Shown here: piece by piece, positions 16,787 through 25,319 of the stretch | Numbering within the stretch: position 1 is the stretch's first letter | How the letters are laid out: each line of letters opens with the position of its first letter | NCBI GenBank assembly: GCA_030692055.1 | Contig: JAUYCY010000144.1 | Location: forward strand, 1-37,737 | DNA length: 37,737 nt | DNA from: Candidatus Omnitrophota bacterium | GTDB lineage: Bacteria; Omnitrophota; Koll11; Duberdicusellales; 4484-171 | Direction: 5' to 3' | Position numbers and translations under genes: made by a program | Notes under the pieces: model-generated | Told to the model about the DNA's origin: nothing | Databases searched by the model: none | The model's input: the letters and a program-made list of their open reading frames with translations, nothing else

Positions 16787-18238
16787 TTACAATCTCCATT
16801 TAATTTTTAATCTCATTGAATCATTCCGCCAATATTCTATACCTTCTCTGGTTAATCTAATGCCAAACCATATGTCAATTGTGTTCCTTAACTTTCTTAA
16901 AAACCTTTCCGGCTGCTTCACATTTTGACACATCAATAGGTCAACCCACTGGCGCAATTGGGACAAACTATATTTTTTCTCTAAAACACACAAATAAGGC
17001 GCCGGTTTGTCCGTCAGCCAAAAATCATCATCGATGTAGCCTTCTGATTTTGCCATTTCATATAATGGAGTCCCGGGAAATACCATTGTAATATAAGGGG
17101 TAACGTTATCGGGCTTCGTTTTTCTTATCAGGGCCACTGAATCATTGACGGTTTTTTGCGTTTCCCCGGGGTTACCCACCATTAAAAAAATACTTGATTT
17201 AATTTTTGCTTTACGCGTTATATCGATGGCTTCATAAACATCGTCCAGATTGAAATTTTTCCTCAAGGCCCTAAGGATTTCGGGTGAGCCGGATTCAATA
17301 CCGTATTTGATTAAATAGCATCCTGCCTCTCTCATCCACTGGAACATCTTATAATCGGCATAATCCACGCGCGTCTCACAGTCCCAGATTAAGTCGAGCT
17401 TGCGGCTGATAATCTCTTTACATATATTTATCACCCAATCTTTTTTAACGGTAAATATATCGTCGGCAAAATTTATGTATTCTATCTTATATTTATTTCT
17501 TAAGAGTTCTAATTCATCGACGACATTACCGGGAGATCTCATTATATATTCGCGTCCCCAAAAATTAAACGTAGAACAGAATGCACATCTATAAATACAA
17601 CCCCGAGATGCAACTATGCGGCTGAAGGTAAGGCTGTTTACGTCTTTTCCCTTCATATATCCTCTGATACGCGGAGGTGGGTGATATAAATTAAAATCAA
17701 GCAGGTGATAGGCAACAGGAGCAAGGCTATCTAAATTGTCTATACGTTCTCTTATCTCTGTCCTGATAACGTCAGAGTTGTTATCTTTGTAGGCAATGCC
17801 TTTAACAAGCCTTAAATCGCTTGTATTTTCATAGGCCTTAACAAGCTCAAGAAAAGTTATCTCTCCCTCTCCTAAAACAACGGCATCCACGGGAAAATGA
17901 GCGAGGATTTGATGATACATGTATGTGGCGTGATGACCGCCTAATACTACTTTTGTCTGGGGGGTTGTGGATTTAATCAATTTAACTAAATCGAATGCGC
18001 TTTTTCTCTGCTCGGTCATACAGGTAATACCGATAATATCTGCATTTTCCTGCTTAATGGCATCTCTTACCTTTTGCCAGTTATAAAAAAACATATCTAT
18101 AATTTTAACGTTATAGCCTGCTCTTTCTAACGTCCCGGCAATAGAACCTATGCCCAAAGGTACGCCCGTGGGGGAGACGGGGTTTTTATTGTATCTGCTT
18201 ACATCATATAACGGCGGATAAATCAATAATATTTTCAT
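16787..18238 (-). CDS. B12-binding-type radical SAM protein
   Basis: This 483-residue enzyme is complete. Residues 1-140 form a cobalamin-binding-like Rossmann domain (IYPPLYDVSRY at the start, LGGHHATYM at 99-107, VLGEGE at 121-126). Residues ~200-420 hold the radical SAM barrel with CIYRCAFC (C214, C218, C221) and a YGIESGSPEIL segment. It lacks the DxHxxG cobalamin-His motif, as do BchE-like and many P-/C-methylating enzymes. Cobalamin-dependent members often methylate unactivated carbons, so C-methylation of a sugar or isoprenoid is plausible. It lies between a Wzy-like gene (20 bp gap) and a methyltransferase gene (32 bp gap). Its architecture matches the partial gene at 1-1275. Confidence 0.88.
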   Translation of the reverse strand: MKILLIYPPLYDVSRYNKNPVSPTGVPLGIGSIAGTLERAGYNVKIIDMFFYNWQKVRDAIKQENADIIGITCMTEQRKSAFDLVKLIKSTTPQTKVVLGGHHATYMYHQILAHFPVDAVVLGEGEITFLELVKAYENTSDLRLVKGIAYKDNNSDVIRTEIRERIDNLDSLAPVAYHLLDFNLYHPPPRIRGYMKGKDVNSLTFSRIVASRGCIYRCAFCSTFNFWGREYIMRSPGNVVDELELLRNKYKIEYINFADDIFTVKKDWVINICKEIISRKLDLIWDCETRVDYADYKMFQWMREAGCYLIKYGIESGSPEILRALRKNFNLDDVYEAIDITRKAKIKSSIFLMVGNPGETQKTVNDSVALIRKTKPDNVTPYITMVFPGTPLYEMAKSEGYIDDDFWLTDKPAPYLCVLEKKYSLSQLRQWVDLLMCQNVKQPERFLRKLRNTIDIWFGIRLTREGIEYWRNDSMRLKIKWRL

Positions 18239-18258
18239 AATAATTCTACGGCGTGTTA

Positions 18259-19542
18259 TTACAGTTTATATGGTCTAATATTTGCCGCTTCTGTTGGGGT
18301 ATCTTTTGTAACTTCGAAAAGTTTACTGGCAAAAATTAAACCCGTTAAGAAGAAGAATGGTTCCATTGTCCGAATAGTATAAAAATTGGTTGCAGTTATT
18401 GCCTGGATAGCCAGGGCAACAAAACTTCCTAATAAACCGAAGGCAATACTTTGCACAAAAGGATTTCTGCTATTTTTATATAGAGTATAAACGCTTATAA
18501 ATATCCTCCAAAATAGCCAAAAGAGACAAAATAGTCCAATTATGCCGTTATCCAAAAGTTCCATCATGTATTGATTATCTACGTAACCCAAAGGAATAGA
18601 CGACATTCCCCGGCCAAAAACCGGAGAATCCGCGACCTGCGGAAGGTAGAACTTCCAAGCTTCCAGTCTTGCTGTCCAGGAAGGATCTTCTGAACCAGGA
18701 AAAATACGTACCGAGCTATACACCGACTCGGCTATGTCCCTGGGAAGATAAGGCAGGGACATAAGAAATAAACCTATGAGGATTAGAGATACAAAAATTA
18801 ATTTAAATCTTTTGGCCATCAAGCCGACAATAACGATAGCTGACACAAAAGCAATATAAGCGCCGCGCGAATTAGTAAATAATACCGCCGGAATAGTAAA
18901 GATTATTATTGCCGACAGCAATAGTTTTATTTGTCCTTTATAAACCGGCCAGAGACCGATTGCTATAAATAGCGCCATAAGAAAGAAACCCCCCAAGACG
19001 TTTGCCTGAGTGCCCCGATCAAAAGTGCCGTAAGCGGTTAATAATCCCTGCGCCCTCTGAAAGTAAGTAAACGCATCTATAATTACGGTACTTAATAGAA
19101 AAAAACCTATTGCTAACTTAATCTGCCTTAATGACTTAATATTATTTAATACCGTAAGGTATATAAAAAAGTACTGAAGCCTCTTTAAAAGGTAGAGTAG
19201 GCCCTTTGCAGGATCAACCGTTCCTCTAAAGATGCCAAGCAATGTGGAAAATATCATTACTAACGAAAAAATTATTATGGGTGAATTGAGAGGCGAGTTC
19301 TTAAAAGTATTCTGTGCTCTGCGTAAAGCCATACGGCCTAACCATCCCAAAAAAACAAAGATTATTACTATGTCGCTGATTCTTAAGGCCGCTGTTCTAT
19401 CTAAAACTTCAAATAATTTTATCTCTGGAGATAACAAAACAGAAGCAATAAGTATATATAGTCCTGCCCCGGTGCTCACAAAAGAAATCAAAAGAACTAT
19501 TAAGCCTATTGGAACAATTAACAAAACCAAAGATAAATCCAT
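18259..19542 (-). CDS. O-antigen polymerase/ligase-like (Wzy_C) membrane protein, short form
   Basis: This 427-residue protein has about ten to twelve membrane segments, with the main periplasmic loop between residues ~262 and ~330. It shows the Wzy_C landmarks FTNSRGAYIAF (222-232) and VFGRGMSS (308-315). In many ligase/polymerase relatives the following loop reads HNxYL; here it is VDNQYMMELL, with Asp322 where the conserved His usually sits. It resembles the O-antigen ligase superfamily (PF04932). It is the second such protein in the locus; the other (21346-23091) keeps the His. One may polymerise and the other ligate, but which is which cannot be told. It begins nine bases after the deacetylase-methyltransferase gene. 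Confidence 0.82.
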   Translation of the reverse strand: MDLSLVLLIVPIGLIVLLISFVSTGAGLYILIASVLLSPEIKLFEVLDRTAALRISDIVIIFVFLGWLGRMALRRAQNTFKNSPLNSPIIIFSLVMIFSTLLGIFRGTVDPAKGLLYLLKRLQYFFIYLTVLNNIKSLRQIKLAIGFFLLSTVIIDAFTYFQRAQGLLTAYGTFDRGTQANVLGGFFLMALFIAIGLWPVYKGQIKLLLSAIIIFTIPAVLFTNSRGAYIAFVSAIVIVGLMAKRFKLIFVSLILIGLFLMSLPYLPRDIAESVYSSVRIFPGSEDPSWTARLEAWKFYLPQVADSPVFGRGMSSIPLGYVDNQYMMELLDNGIIGLFCLFWLFWRIFISVYTLYKNSRNPFVQSIAFGLLGSFVALAIQAITATNFYTIRTMEPFFFLTGLIFASKLFEVTKDTPTEAANIRPYKL

Positions 19543-19550
19543 AGAATCTC

Positions 19551-21332
19551 TTAGAGAGATACAATTGTTGGACGTCTTGCAATGACAATTAAGTGTCCAG
19601 CCAAAGGTACCGTCCTTTTTTTCAGAAACAATAAATCATCAAAAGGCTCAAAGGCCCTGATAATTCTGGCAGCCCATCTAGCGTTAATTTTGTATGCAAG
19701 CTGAAGAAGAGCAAACATTCGGCCATGAAATTTGATTTCTTTGATACCAAGGTTATTCAGCTCATGCCAAATTTGTTTTGGTGTAACAAACTCACAGTGA
19801 ACAGGTTCCTCGTAATTGATAAGACGAAAGAAGAATCTTCTTAATGTATCATAAATAAAGAAACCATTTAATGCATAACGATTTACCATGGTGAAGAAAA
19901 GTTGACCACCAGGCTTCAAAACACGTAACATCTCACGATAAGCCTGGTGGGTGTCAGTACGATGAAGATATCGTAACACCTCAATAGTCATAACAAAATC
20001 GAAACTTTCATCTTTAAACGGGAGATTGGTAATTATGCTATTTAGAATCGTAACTGCCGGATTACATCTCTGGGCAATGGAACGCATTCTCGCTGAAGGT
20101 TCAATACCTATAACATTAAACCCGAGCTGATGACACCTTTTCAACTGTTCTCCTGTTCCACAGCCGATATCGAGAATTCTACTGTCTTTGGGTAACCCTC
20201 GTAGAGTTTCATCCAGTAGAATTCCCAACTTTTTGCGCCCATAGCTAAAAGAAGACGTAAAATAATCCTTTGCCATATTTTGGTATTCAGTATCAAAATA
20301 ATCTGCCTTTTTATCGTGAAATGTGATTGCTTTGTCCCGTATTCTTTCGGCATTTGTGCTTTTTAGTGTCGACTGATTGGTTCTGGCAGTTCTCCTCTGT
20401 ATGTCTTTCATTGTTAAAATATCAAGTTGGCCTCTTTCCCTTAAATGTTGTGCATGCCTTAAAATGGATTCTAGAACATAAAATTGTTTATTTGTCTTGT
20501 AAGCAAAGTTTAAAGGATGAAACCATAAATGAAATATCTCTCCTGCTTTCACCGCTCGATTTAAACCCATAATTCCCATTTTAATTAAGTTTCTGGATGA
20601 GACAAGTCCTCGGACCCCAGTTCGAGCTAATAAAAACATACTATCAGGAATATCGACCAAACCAACTTCATCGAACGTTGCTGTTACTGTTTGTGGAGGG
20701 ACTGCAATAAGAAAATAGATGAGATTCAATGAACGCCGAAAATAACGGCAGGGAATAGAGTCGTACCATCGATGAGATTTACCCCGATAAACACATATTC
20801 CGGCTTTTGACAGGAGGTTTCTATAACCAACTACATTATAGGGAAAAATAAAAGCCTCAAAAGGTAAATCGAAAACTTCATGTAGTTTTTTTGCCCTTTC
20901 AATGTCTGCCCTTACTGCATTGCGGTTTGTGATTCCTTCATGATATGGAAGGTGACAAAATGAGTGACTTCCGATTTCTTGTTTGGGTAAGGAGTCCCTT
21001 ATCCATCCAATTATATCGCTTCCATACCACAACGGATCATTGTGATTTTTAGGATGTTGGAAGAACCAATCATGTTTAAGATTATTAGTAATGGGCCTGT
21101 TGATTTCAGGATGCACTCTTTCACCTTCCCATTTACACTCGGTCAGTAATAGATGGGCAACGACCGCCCAGGTAGCTCGGATATCGTACTTAGAAAAAAG
21201 ATTGAGAATCCGCTGTACAATTTTCCGTTCGAAGTTAATCATGTAGCGAGTACTTGGTTTTATTGGTTTGTCACACATTCCCCATGCCAGCTCTAGGTCT
21301 ATAGATATGGTAAATACACCTCGACTCTTCAT
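19551..21332 (-). CDS. Fusion of NodB-like polysaccharide deacetylase and SAM methyltransferase
   Basis: The protein is 593 residues from ATG 21332. Residues ~1-310 are a polysaccharide-deacetylase domain: SIDLELAWG (Asp12 in the catalytic-base position), the metal-binding HSFCH (H123, H127), FIFPYN near 162-167 and HLWFHP at 268-273. Residues ~335-590 are a class I methyltransferase with DIGCGTG at 388-394. I choose this ATG because AAAGGAG lies just upstream, although the spacing of three bases is short. The frame also opens at GTG 21353 (600 residues), overlapping the Wzy-like gene. No signal peptide is visible, so both activities should act in the cytoplasm on a lipid-linked or nucleotide-linked sugar. 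It may deacetylate an amino sugar and methylate the same unit. Confidence 0.88.
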   Translation of the reverse strand: MKSRGVFTISIDLELAWGMCDKPIKPSTRYMINFERKIVQRILNLFSKYDIRATWAVVAHLLLTECKWEGERVHPEINRPITNNLKHDWFFQHPKNHNDPLWYGSDIIGWIRDSLPKQEIGSHSFCHLPYHEGITNRNAVRADIERAKKLHEVFDLPFEAFIFPYNVVGYRNLLSKAGICVYRGKSHRWYDSIPCRYFRRSLNLIYFLIAVPPQTVTATFDEVGLVDIPDSMFLLARTGVRGLVSSRNLIKMGIMGLNRAVKAGEIFHLWFHPLNFAYKTNKQFYVLESILRHAQHLRERGQLDILTMKDIQRRTARTNQSTLKSTNAERIRDKAITFHDKKADYFDTEYQNMAKDYFTSSFSYGRKKLGILLDETLRGLPKDSRILDIGCGTGEQLKRCHQLGFNVIGIEPSARMRSIAQRCNPAVTILNSIITNLPFKDESFDFVMTIEVLRYLHRTDTHQAYREMLRVLKPGGQLFFTMVNRYALNGFFIYDTLRRFFFRLINYEEPVHCEFVTPKQIWHELNNLGIKEIKFHGRMFALLQLAYKINARWAARIIRAFEPFDDLLFLKKRTVPLAGHLIVIARRPTIVSL

Positions 21333-21335
21333 AAT

Positions 21336-21342
21336 CTCCTTT
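21336..21342 (-). promoter_or_regulatory. Shine-Dalgarno site favouring the ATG at 21332
   Basis: AAAGGAG on the minus strand lies three bases before ATG 21332 and just beyond the upstream stop (21346-21348). The GTG at 21353 has no comparable site, so the later ATG is preferred for the deacetylase-methyltransferase fusion. Confidence 0.55.
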
Positions 21343-21345
21343 CTA

Positions 21346-23091
21346 CTATTCACTTTTTAAAAATTCTTCTGAAATTAAACGATAAGACTCATTTTTGGGA
21401 TCTAAAGATATTGCCTTATTAAGATTTTCTAATACTAATTCCCTGTAGCCTAAAATATTATATAAATTACCAGCAGCCAGATAATAATCGCCGCTATAGG
21501 GATTTAGACGGATTGCCCGATTATAATTATTTATGGCTAACTGGGCATAATCTTTATCTAAGAAATCAAAGCTTGCCCTTGCCGTGTAAATATTACCTAA
21601 TGCATAGTAATAAGAAGAATCTTGCGGGTCTAGTTCTTTTGCCTTATTATATTCTTCTATTGCGCTGTCCCATTCGAAATTATCTTCTAAGATCTTGCCT
21701 TGCTCATAATGTAAGTAGGCCAAATAAGGTTTGATGATAGATATGGCTAAGCATAAAATAAAAAAGGCAGCTATCAGAAATATAAAGAGTCGTAAGATAG
21801 GGCTTAATTCTAAATTACACCAAAAAATTGTTTTTTTATTAGATTCTCGGTTAATTAATAGAAACGATACTGGTATAACGGCAACTATAATGGTGAAGAT
21901 TGCGGCATTGGCAGGTATATGAAGATTAAAATCGTAGAAACTATGGATTAACAATCCAAAACCTCCGGAGAGGCTACCGACGATTAATGATTTATAATAA
22001 CGGGGAATATTATTTTTAATCAATCTAACACCTATTCGAAAAATAGAAAATAATAACCAAGTAAATACACCTAGGCCCAGCAAGCCCATCTCTGATGCCA
22101 ATTGCAAAAAATCCTGATGTGCGTAATTAAGGAAGTAGTTCTGCGCGGGGCTTCTAAATTGAGGATAAATAATGGAAAAGGTCCCTATGCCTGTACCAAA
22201 GATAGGATAAGTTTTAATAATCTTTAATGTGTCCTGCCAATAAACCCATCTTTCCCAAATCGTCGCATCAGGAGAGGTCTTAAAATGTAGCGTAAATAGC
22301 GGCGCTAAGCGCTGGATAATCGGCTGGAATCCATAAAAAGACACTGCCCAGATAAAAAGAGTGAATATTAATAATAAAATAACCCCTTTTCTTTTTAAAA
22401 TGCCGCTGTATTTTGCAAGGAGTATTAAGAATATAATCGCGCCGATAAACTGAACCCAGCCACCCTTATCTTGGCAGAACAGCACTGCGGCAGCTATCAT
22501 AACCGCTGAAAAGATAAAATAAATTTTTTTAATTATGTTTACCTCTAAAAATAATATTAAGGTTATAGGAAAAATTGTTCCGACGTAACCTACGAAATGA
22601 CTGGTACTGGTAAAGGTAGAGAACATTGCATATGGCCAAAGGGAAGATATTGTCTTTTTATTGAAATATCCGATAATCCCGATAATAGAGATTATTATCG
22701 CTGAAGATACTATATATAAAGACAATCTTTTTAATTTAGAAAAGGATGTAAAATTATTGATGATAACGTAATATAAAATTAGATACGCCATCAATCTGGA
22801 TATAGACATTTTGCTTATGTGCGGATAAATGGAATAGAATCTTGAGGCAATTGCTAAAATAAAGAAGATAATGATTGGGATATCTAAGGGGCTTCTATAG
22901 ATAGTTAACCTACCACTGATACAATTCTTCAATATCCAGATAATAAAAATAAATAAGGTTAATAATTCAAAGACCGTCTGCGACCAAACCTCTACACAAC
23001 CATAGGCAAGAGGCATAAATATAATTAAGGTGATTAAGCCTGCTTCGATTACAATATCGGTGATATTAATAATATAATTTTTTATCGGCAT
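21346..23091 (-). CDS. O-antigen ligase/polymerase-like membrane protein with C-terminal TPRs
   Basis: This 581-residue protein has about 12 membrane segments up to ~460. The large periplasmic loop (about 255-330) includes IFGTGIGTF (297-305) and YAHQDFLQL (323-331), where H325 matches the conserved His of WaaL-type ligases. The usual SRG motif is replaced by DKGGW at 208-212. Residues ~460-581 form two to three TPRs (AIEEYNKAKELDP, NNYNRAIRLNP, NLNKAISLDP), a layout common in TPR-tailed O-antigen ligase-family proteins. It may polymerise the unit or transfer the finished glycan to an acceptor. It is the first gene after the terminator at 23101-23130 and starts only nine bases beyond its T-run, with no visible Shine-Dalgarno, so expression may depend on read-through. 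Confidence 0.87.
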   Translation of the reverse strand: MPIKNYIINITDIVIEAGLITLIIFMPLAYGCVEVWSQTVFELLTLFIFIIWILKNCISGRLTIYRSPLDIPIIIFFILAIASRFYSIYPHISKMSISRLMAYLILYYVIINNFTSFSKLKRLSLYIVSSAIIISIIGIIGYFNKKTISSLWPYAMFSTFTSTSHFVGYVGTIFPITLILFLEVNIIKKIYFIFSAVMIAAAVLFCQDKGGWVQFIGAIIFLILLAKYSGILKRKGVILLLIFTLFIWAVSFYGFQPIIQRLAPLFTLHFKTSPDATIWERWVYWQDTLKIIKTYPIFGTGIGTFSIIYPQFRSPAQNYFLNYAHQDFLQLASEMGLLGLGVFTWLLFSIFRIGVRLIKNNIPRYYKSLIVGSLSGGFGLLIHSFYDFNLHIPANAAIFTIIVAVIPVSFLLINRESNKKTIFWCNLELSPILRLFIFLIAAFFILCLAISIIKPYLAYLHYEQGKILEDNFEWDSAIEEYNKAKELDPQDSSYYYALGNIYTARASFDFLDKDYAQLAINNYNRAIRLNPYSGDYYLAAGNLYNILGYRELVLENLNKAISLDPKNESYRLISEEFLKSE

Positions 23092-23100
23092 ATTACATAC

Positions 23101-23130
23101 AAAAAATGCGATTTCTTTATCAATCGCATT
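23101..23130 (-). terminator. Intrinsic terminator after the export operon
   Basis: On the minus strand a perfect nine-base stem AATGCGATT / AATCGCATT (23130-23122 with 23113-23105) encloses an eight-base loop and runs into a T-tract of four more T residues, six counting the stem end. It lies ~60 bases after the tyrosine kinase stop and nine bases before the ATG of the next gene. It should end the PilZ-to-kinase transcript, wholly or partly. Confidence 0.82.
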
Positions 23131-23189
23131 AAAAGTTACTTCAGCGTTTCCGCGAGAATAGTAATTTGAATCTTTAAAATATAACTTTT
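23131..23189 (-). promoter_or_regulatory. Structured intergenic RNA segment stacked on the terminator
   Basis: Two bases after the kinase stop, AAAAGTTA (23189-23182) pairs exactly with TAACTTTT (23138-23131). The second arm is immediately adjacent to the terminator stem. Between the arms is a small GCG-GAAA-CGC hairpin with a GNRA-type loop (23153-23144). I recognise no known riboswitch class. It could be an attenuator controlling the downstream Wzy-like gene, an RNA stabiliser for the export transcript, or chance pairing. Confidence 0.4.
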
Positions 23190-23191
23190 GG

Positions 23192-23887
23192 TTATTTTCG
23201 CTTTTCTTCCTTTGTGTATTTATATTTATAATCGTAATAATAATAATGCTCTTTTCTCTGGTCCACGTCCGTAATTACAACTCCCAATATATTAACCTTA
23301 AGATTTTCTAATATGGTTTTAACGCGGTGGGCTGCCTCAATGACGGTCTTACTGCTTCTTACGACTAAAACCGTTCCGTCGCAAACCTTTGATAGTACCG
23401 CGGCATCAGTGACGGGAAGAAGGGGAGGAGAATCAAAAACAATAAAATCGAATTTTTCTTTTGCCTGAGCAATAAACTGCTTCATTCTTTCTGAAGCAAG
23501 CACTTCTGAAGGATTAGGAGGAGGTGGGCCGCTGGGCAATATAAAAAGATTATTAACGGCATATTGCCTAATATATTTATCCATAGTCTCATTTTTCAAG
23601 AACATCGTAGAGAGGCCTTCCTTATTATCGATATCTAAATTTCTATCCAGGGAGGGATTTCTTAAATCGGCGTCAACCAATAAAACGCGTTTACCTGTCT
23701 GGGCAATCACGAATCCCAAATTGATTACTACTGAACTCTTGCCTTCTCCCGGGCTAGTACTCGTTACGACTAAGGTTTTTATATCTCTATCAATGCTAGC
23801 GAATTGAATGGAAGTCCTTAAGGCGCGATACGCCTCAGCAGCAATGGAATCGGGTTCATCAATACAAATTAATTCTGGCCTGATCAT
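23192..23887 (-). CDS. CpsD/CapB-type bacterial tyrosine kinase (BY-kinase)
   Basis: This 231-residue cytoplasmic ATPase has Walker A STSPGEGKSS (43-52), Walker A' VLLVDADLR (68-76) and Walker B FIVFDSPP (148-155). The C-terminus carries a Tyr cluster (Y215-218, Y220, Y222, Y224), the autophosphorylation tail of BY-kinases. The activator is split off as the separate chain-length protein encoded just upstream (ATGA overlap), the arrangement best known from Gram-positive CpsC/CpsD but also found in diderm loci. The kinase should cycle between phosphorylated and free forms to control chain length and export. The PHP protein at 4840-5469 is a possible but unproven phosphatase partner. Confidence 0.93.
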   Translation of the reverse strand: MIRPELICIDEPDSIAAEAYRALRTSIQFASIDRDIKTLVVTSTSPGEGKSSVVINLGFVIAQTGKRVLLVDADLRNPSLDRNLDIDNKEGLSTMFLKNETMDKYIRQYAVNNLFILPSGPPPPNPSEVLASERMKQFIAQAKEKFDFIVFDSPPLLPVTDAAVLSKVCDGTVLVVRSSKTVIEAAHRVKTILENLKVNILGVVITDVDQRKEHYYYYDYKYKYTKEEKRK

Positions 23888-25296
23888 TTCTTTACTAGTT
23901 TTTTCTTTCTTACTGGAGCCCCGACAATATGAGGAATAACGCCTAATACCGGCATGTCCAAATAATTTTCTACGTCTTCAATCGTCTTTAAGGTATTATC
24001 AAGGTATTCTAATAAGAAAGCTACCATCAATCCCAAAATCAGCGCGATAAAAGGAGTTACAATTTTACCTTTCTGTTTGGTAGAAGGCAAAGGATCAGTA
24101 GGTAAACTCGCCAACTCAATAATCTTAATTTCCGGCTGATTACTGATTTGTTCCGTGACATCCATCTCCTTTAGTTTCCTAAGTAAATTAGTATATAAAT
24201 CCTTATTTAAATCTACTTCACGTCTAAAATCTGCGTATTTCGCCTGCTTCTCTCCGAAATCCGGCTTTTGCAAAAACGAGAGTAGTGTCTTTTCTAAATT
24301 ACGATTTGTTTCGATATCAGACTCCAAACTATTTATCACGCCCTTAACCTCATTATCTACCTGTTGTCTTACCATTTGTAACTCAGAGTTAACCCTAAGA
24401 ACTTCCGGATGTTTTTCTTTGTAGATCTGTAACAGGTTATTCAACTCATTCTGCTTATCTAGCAATCTTTGTTTTAGTCCGATATTTACAGGTTGAGTCT
24501 CCCCTAGTCTTCCCGAAATCAACGAAAGGGCAGATAAGCTATCTTTCTGGTACAGCTCCTTTAAGGTCTTTAAGAGCGTTTCTCTTTCAGTTATAGTTGA
24601 CCTTACATCAATAAGCCGCTGGTTTAATTGCTGAACAGTCTGAGCTGTTAAATCCGTCCTGTCTTCTATATTGACGAAACCCTCTTTCTTCTTAAACTCC
24701 TCTAATTTTTTCTCCGAAGCATCTAATTTTGCCTTTACCTCGCGTACCTGATCTTCCAACTTTGCGTAAACGCTGCCGATAAGATTTTCTCTTTCTTCTT
24801 TTTTTAGGTCGATGTACGCCTGAGTTATGGCATTGGCTATTTCCATTGCTTCTCGAGGATTTACATCTATTGCGGATATGGAAATTATTGAACCGGCCTG
24901 CTCCGCTCCGTAACCCGGTCCTGCCACGATGAGTGAACCTTTTATTCTTTTCATTAACATTTCTTTATTTTGCATATCCCAGCCCAGTAGCTTTATTGCC
25001 CTCTCAATAACGCCTTGGCTTCTAATAATTCCATATTGAGTTTGAAGGAATACGGGGTTTAATGCTACCCAAGGTTCGCGCCTGACTACTCGCTGTCCAG
25101 ATATAGCCTCTATTTGCACGAATGCGCCCTCCACGGCGATCTGAGCAGTTGCTTGATAAATTAGTTCTTTTACCTTTTCTCTAGTTAAAATAAGCCCGGC
25201 TATCATCACAATGATAAAAGTAATGATAAAACCTTTTTTTCTTTTAGAAATTATACGCCAATAATCGCGTAGGTTGGGTTGTTGAGGAAGGGGCAT
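23884..25296 (-). CDS. Wzz/GumC-type chain-length determinant (polysaccharide copolymerase)
   Basis: This 470-residue inner-membrane protein has a short cytoplasmic N-terminus, TM1 at about 22-38, a long periplasmic coiled-coil domain (roughly 165-390, rich in Lys/Glu/Leu heptads) and TM2 at about 411-432 preceded by LPTDPLPSTKQKGK. The short cytoplasmic tail contains the MPVLGVIPH segment usual just before a kinase domain, but the kinase is a separate protein here. It sets polymer length with the Wzy-like protein and connects to the Wza-like channel. AAGGAG lies nine bases before the ATG. Confidence 0.92.
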   Translation of the reverse strand: MPLPQQPNLRDYWRIISKRKKGFIITFIIVMIAGLILTREKVKELIYQATAQIAVEGAFVQIEAISGQRVVRREPWVALNPVFLQTQYGIIRSQGVIERAIKLLGWDMQNKEMLMKRIKGSLIVAGPGYGAEQAGSIISISAIDVNPREAMEIANAITQAYIDLKKEERENLIGSVYAKLEDQVREVKAKLDASEKKLEEFKKKEGFVNIEDRTDLTAQTVQQLNQRLIDVRSTITERETLLKTLKELYQKDSLSALSLISGRLGETQPVNIGLKQRLLDKQNELNNLLQIYKEKHPEVLRVNSELQMVRQQVDNEVKGVINSLESDIETNRNLEKTLLSFLQKPDFGEKQAKYADFRREVDLNKDLYTNLLRKLKEMDVTEQISNQPEIKIIELASLPTDPLPSTKQKGKIVTPFIALILGLMVAFLLEYLDNTLKTIEDVENYLDMPVLGVIPHIVGAPVRKKKLVKK

Positions 25297-25319
25297 ATCG
25301 CCTTTCTCCTTAAAATAAT

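Noticed and set aside
19232..19585. Plus-strand open frame of 117 codons, the longest on that strand
   Set aside because: It lies antisense to the Wzy-like gene across its N-terminus, has no plausible ribosome-binding site or recognisable domain, and the minus-strand gene has clear family motifs. The other plus-strand frames are likewise shadows of minus-strand genes.
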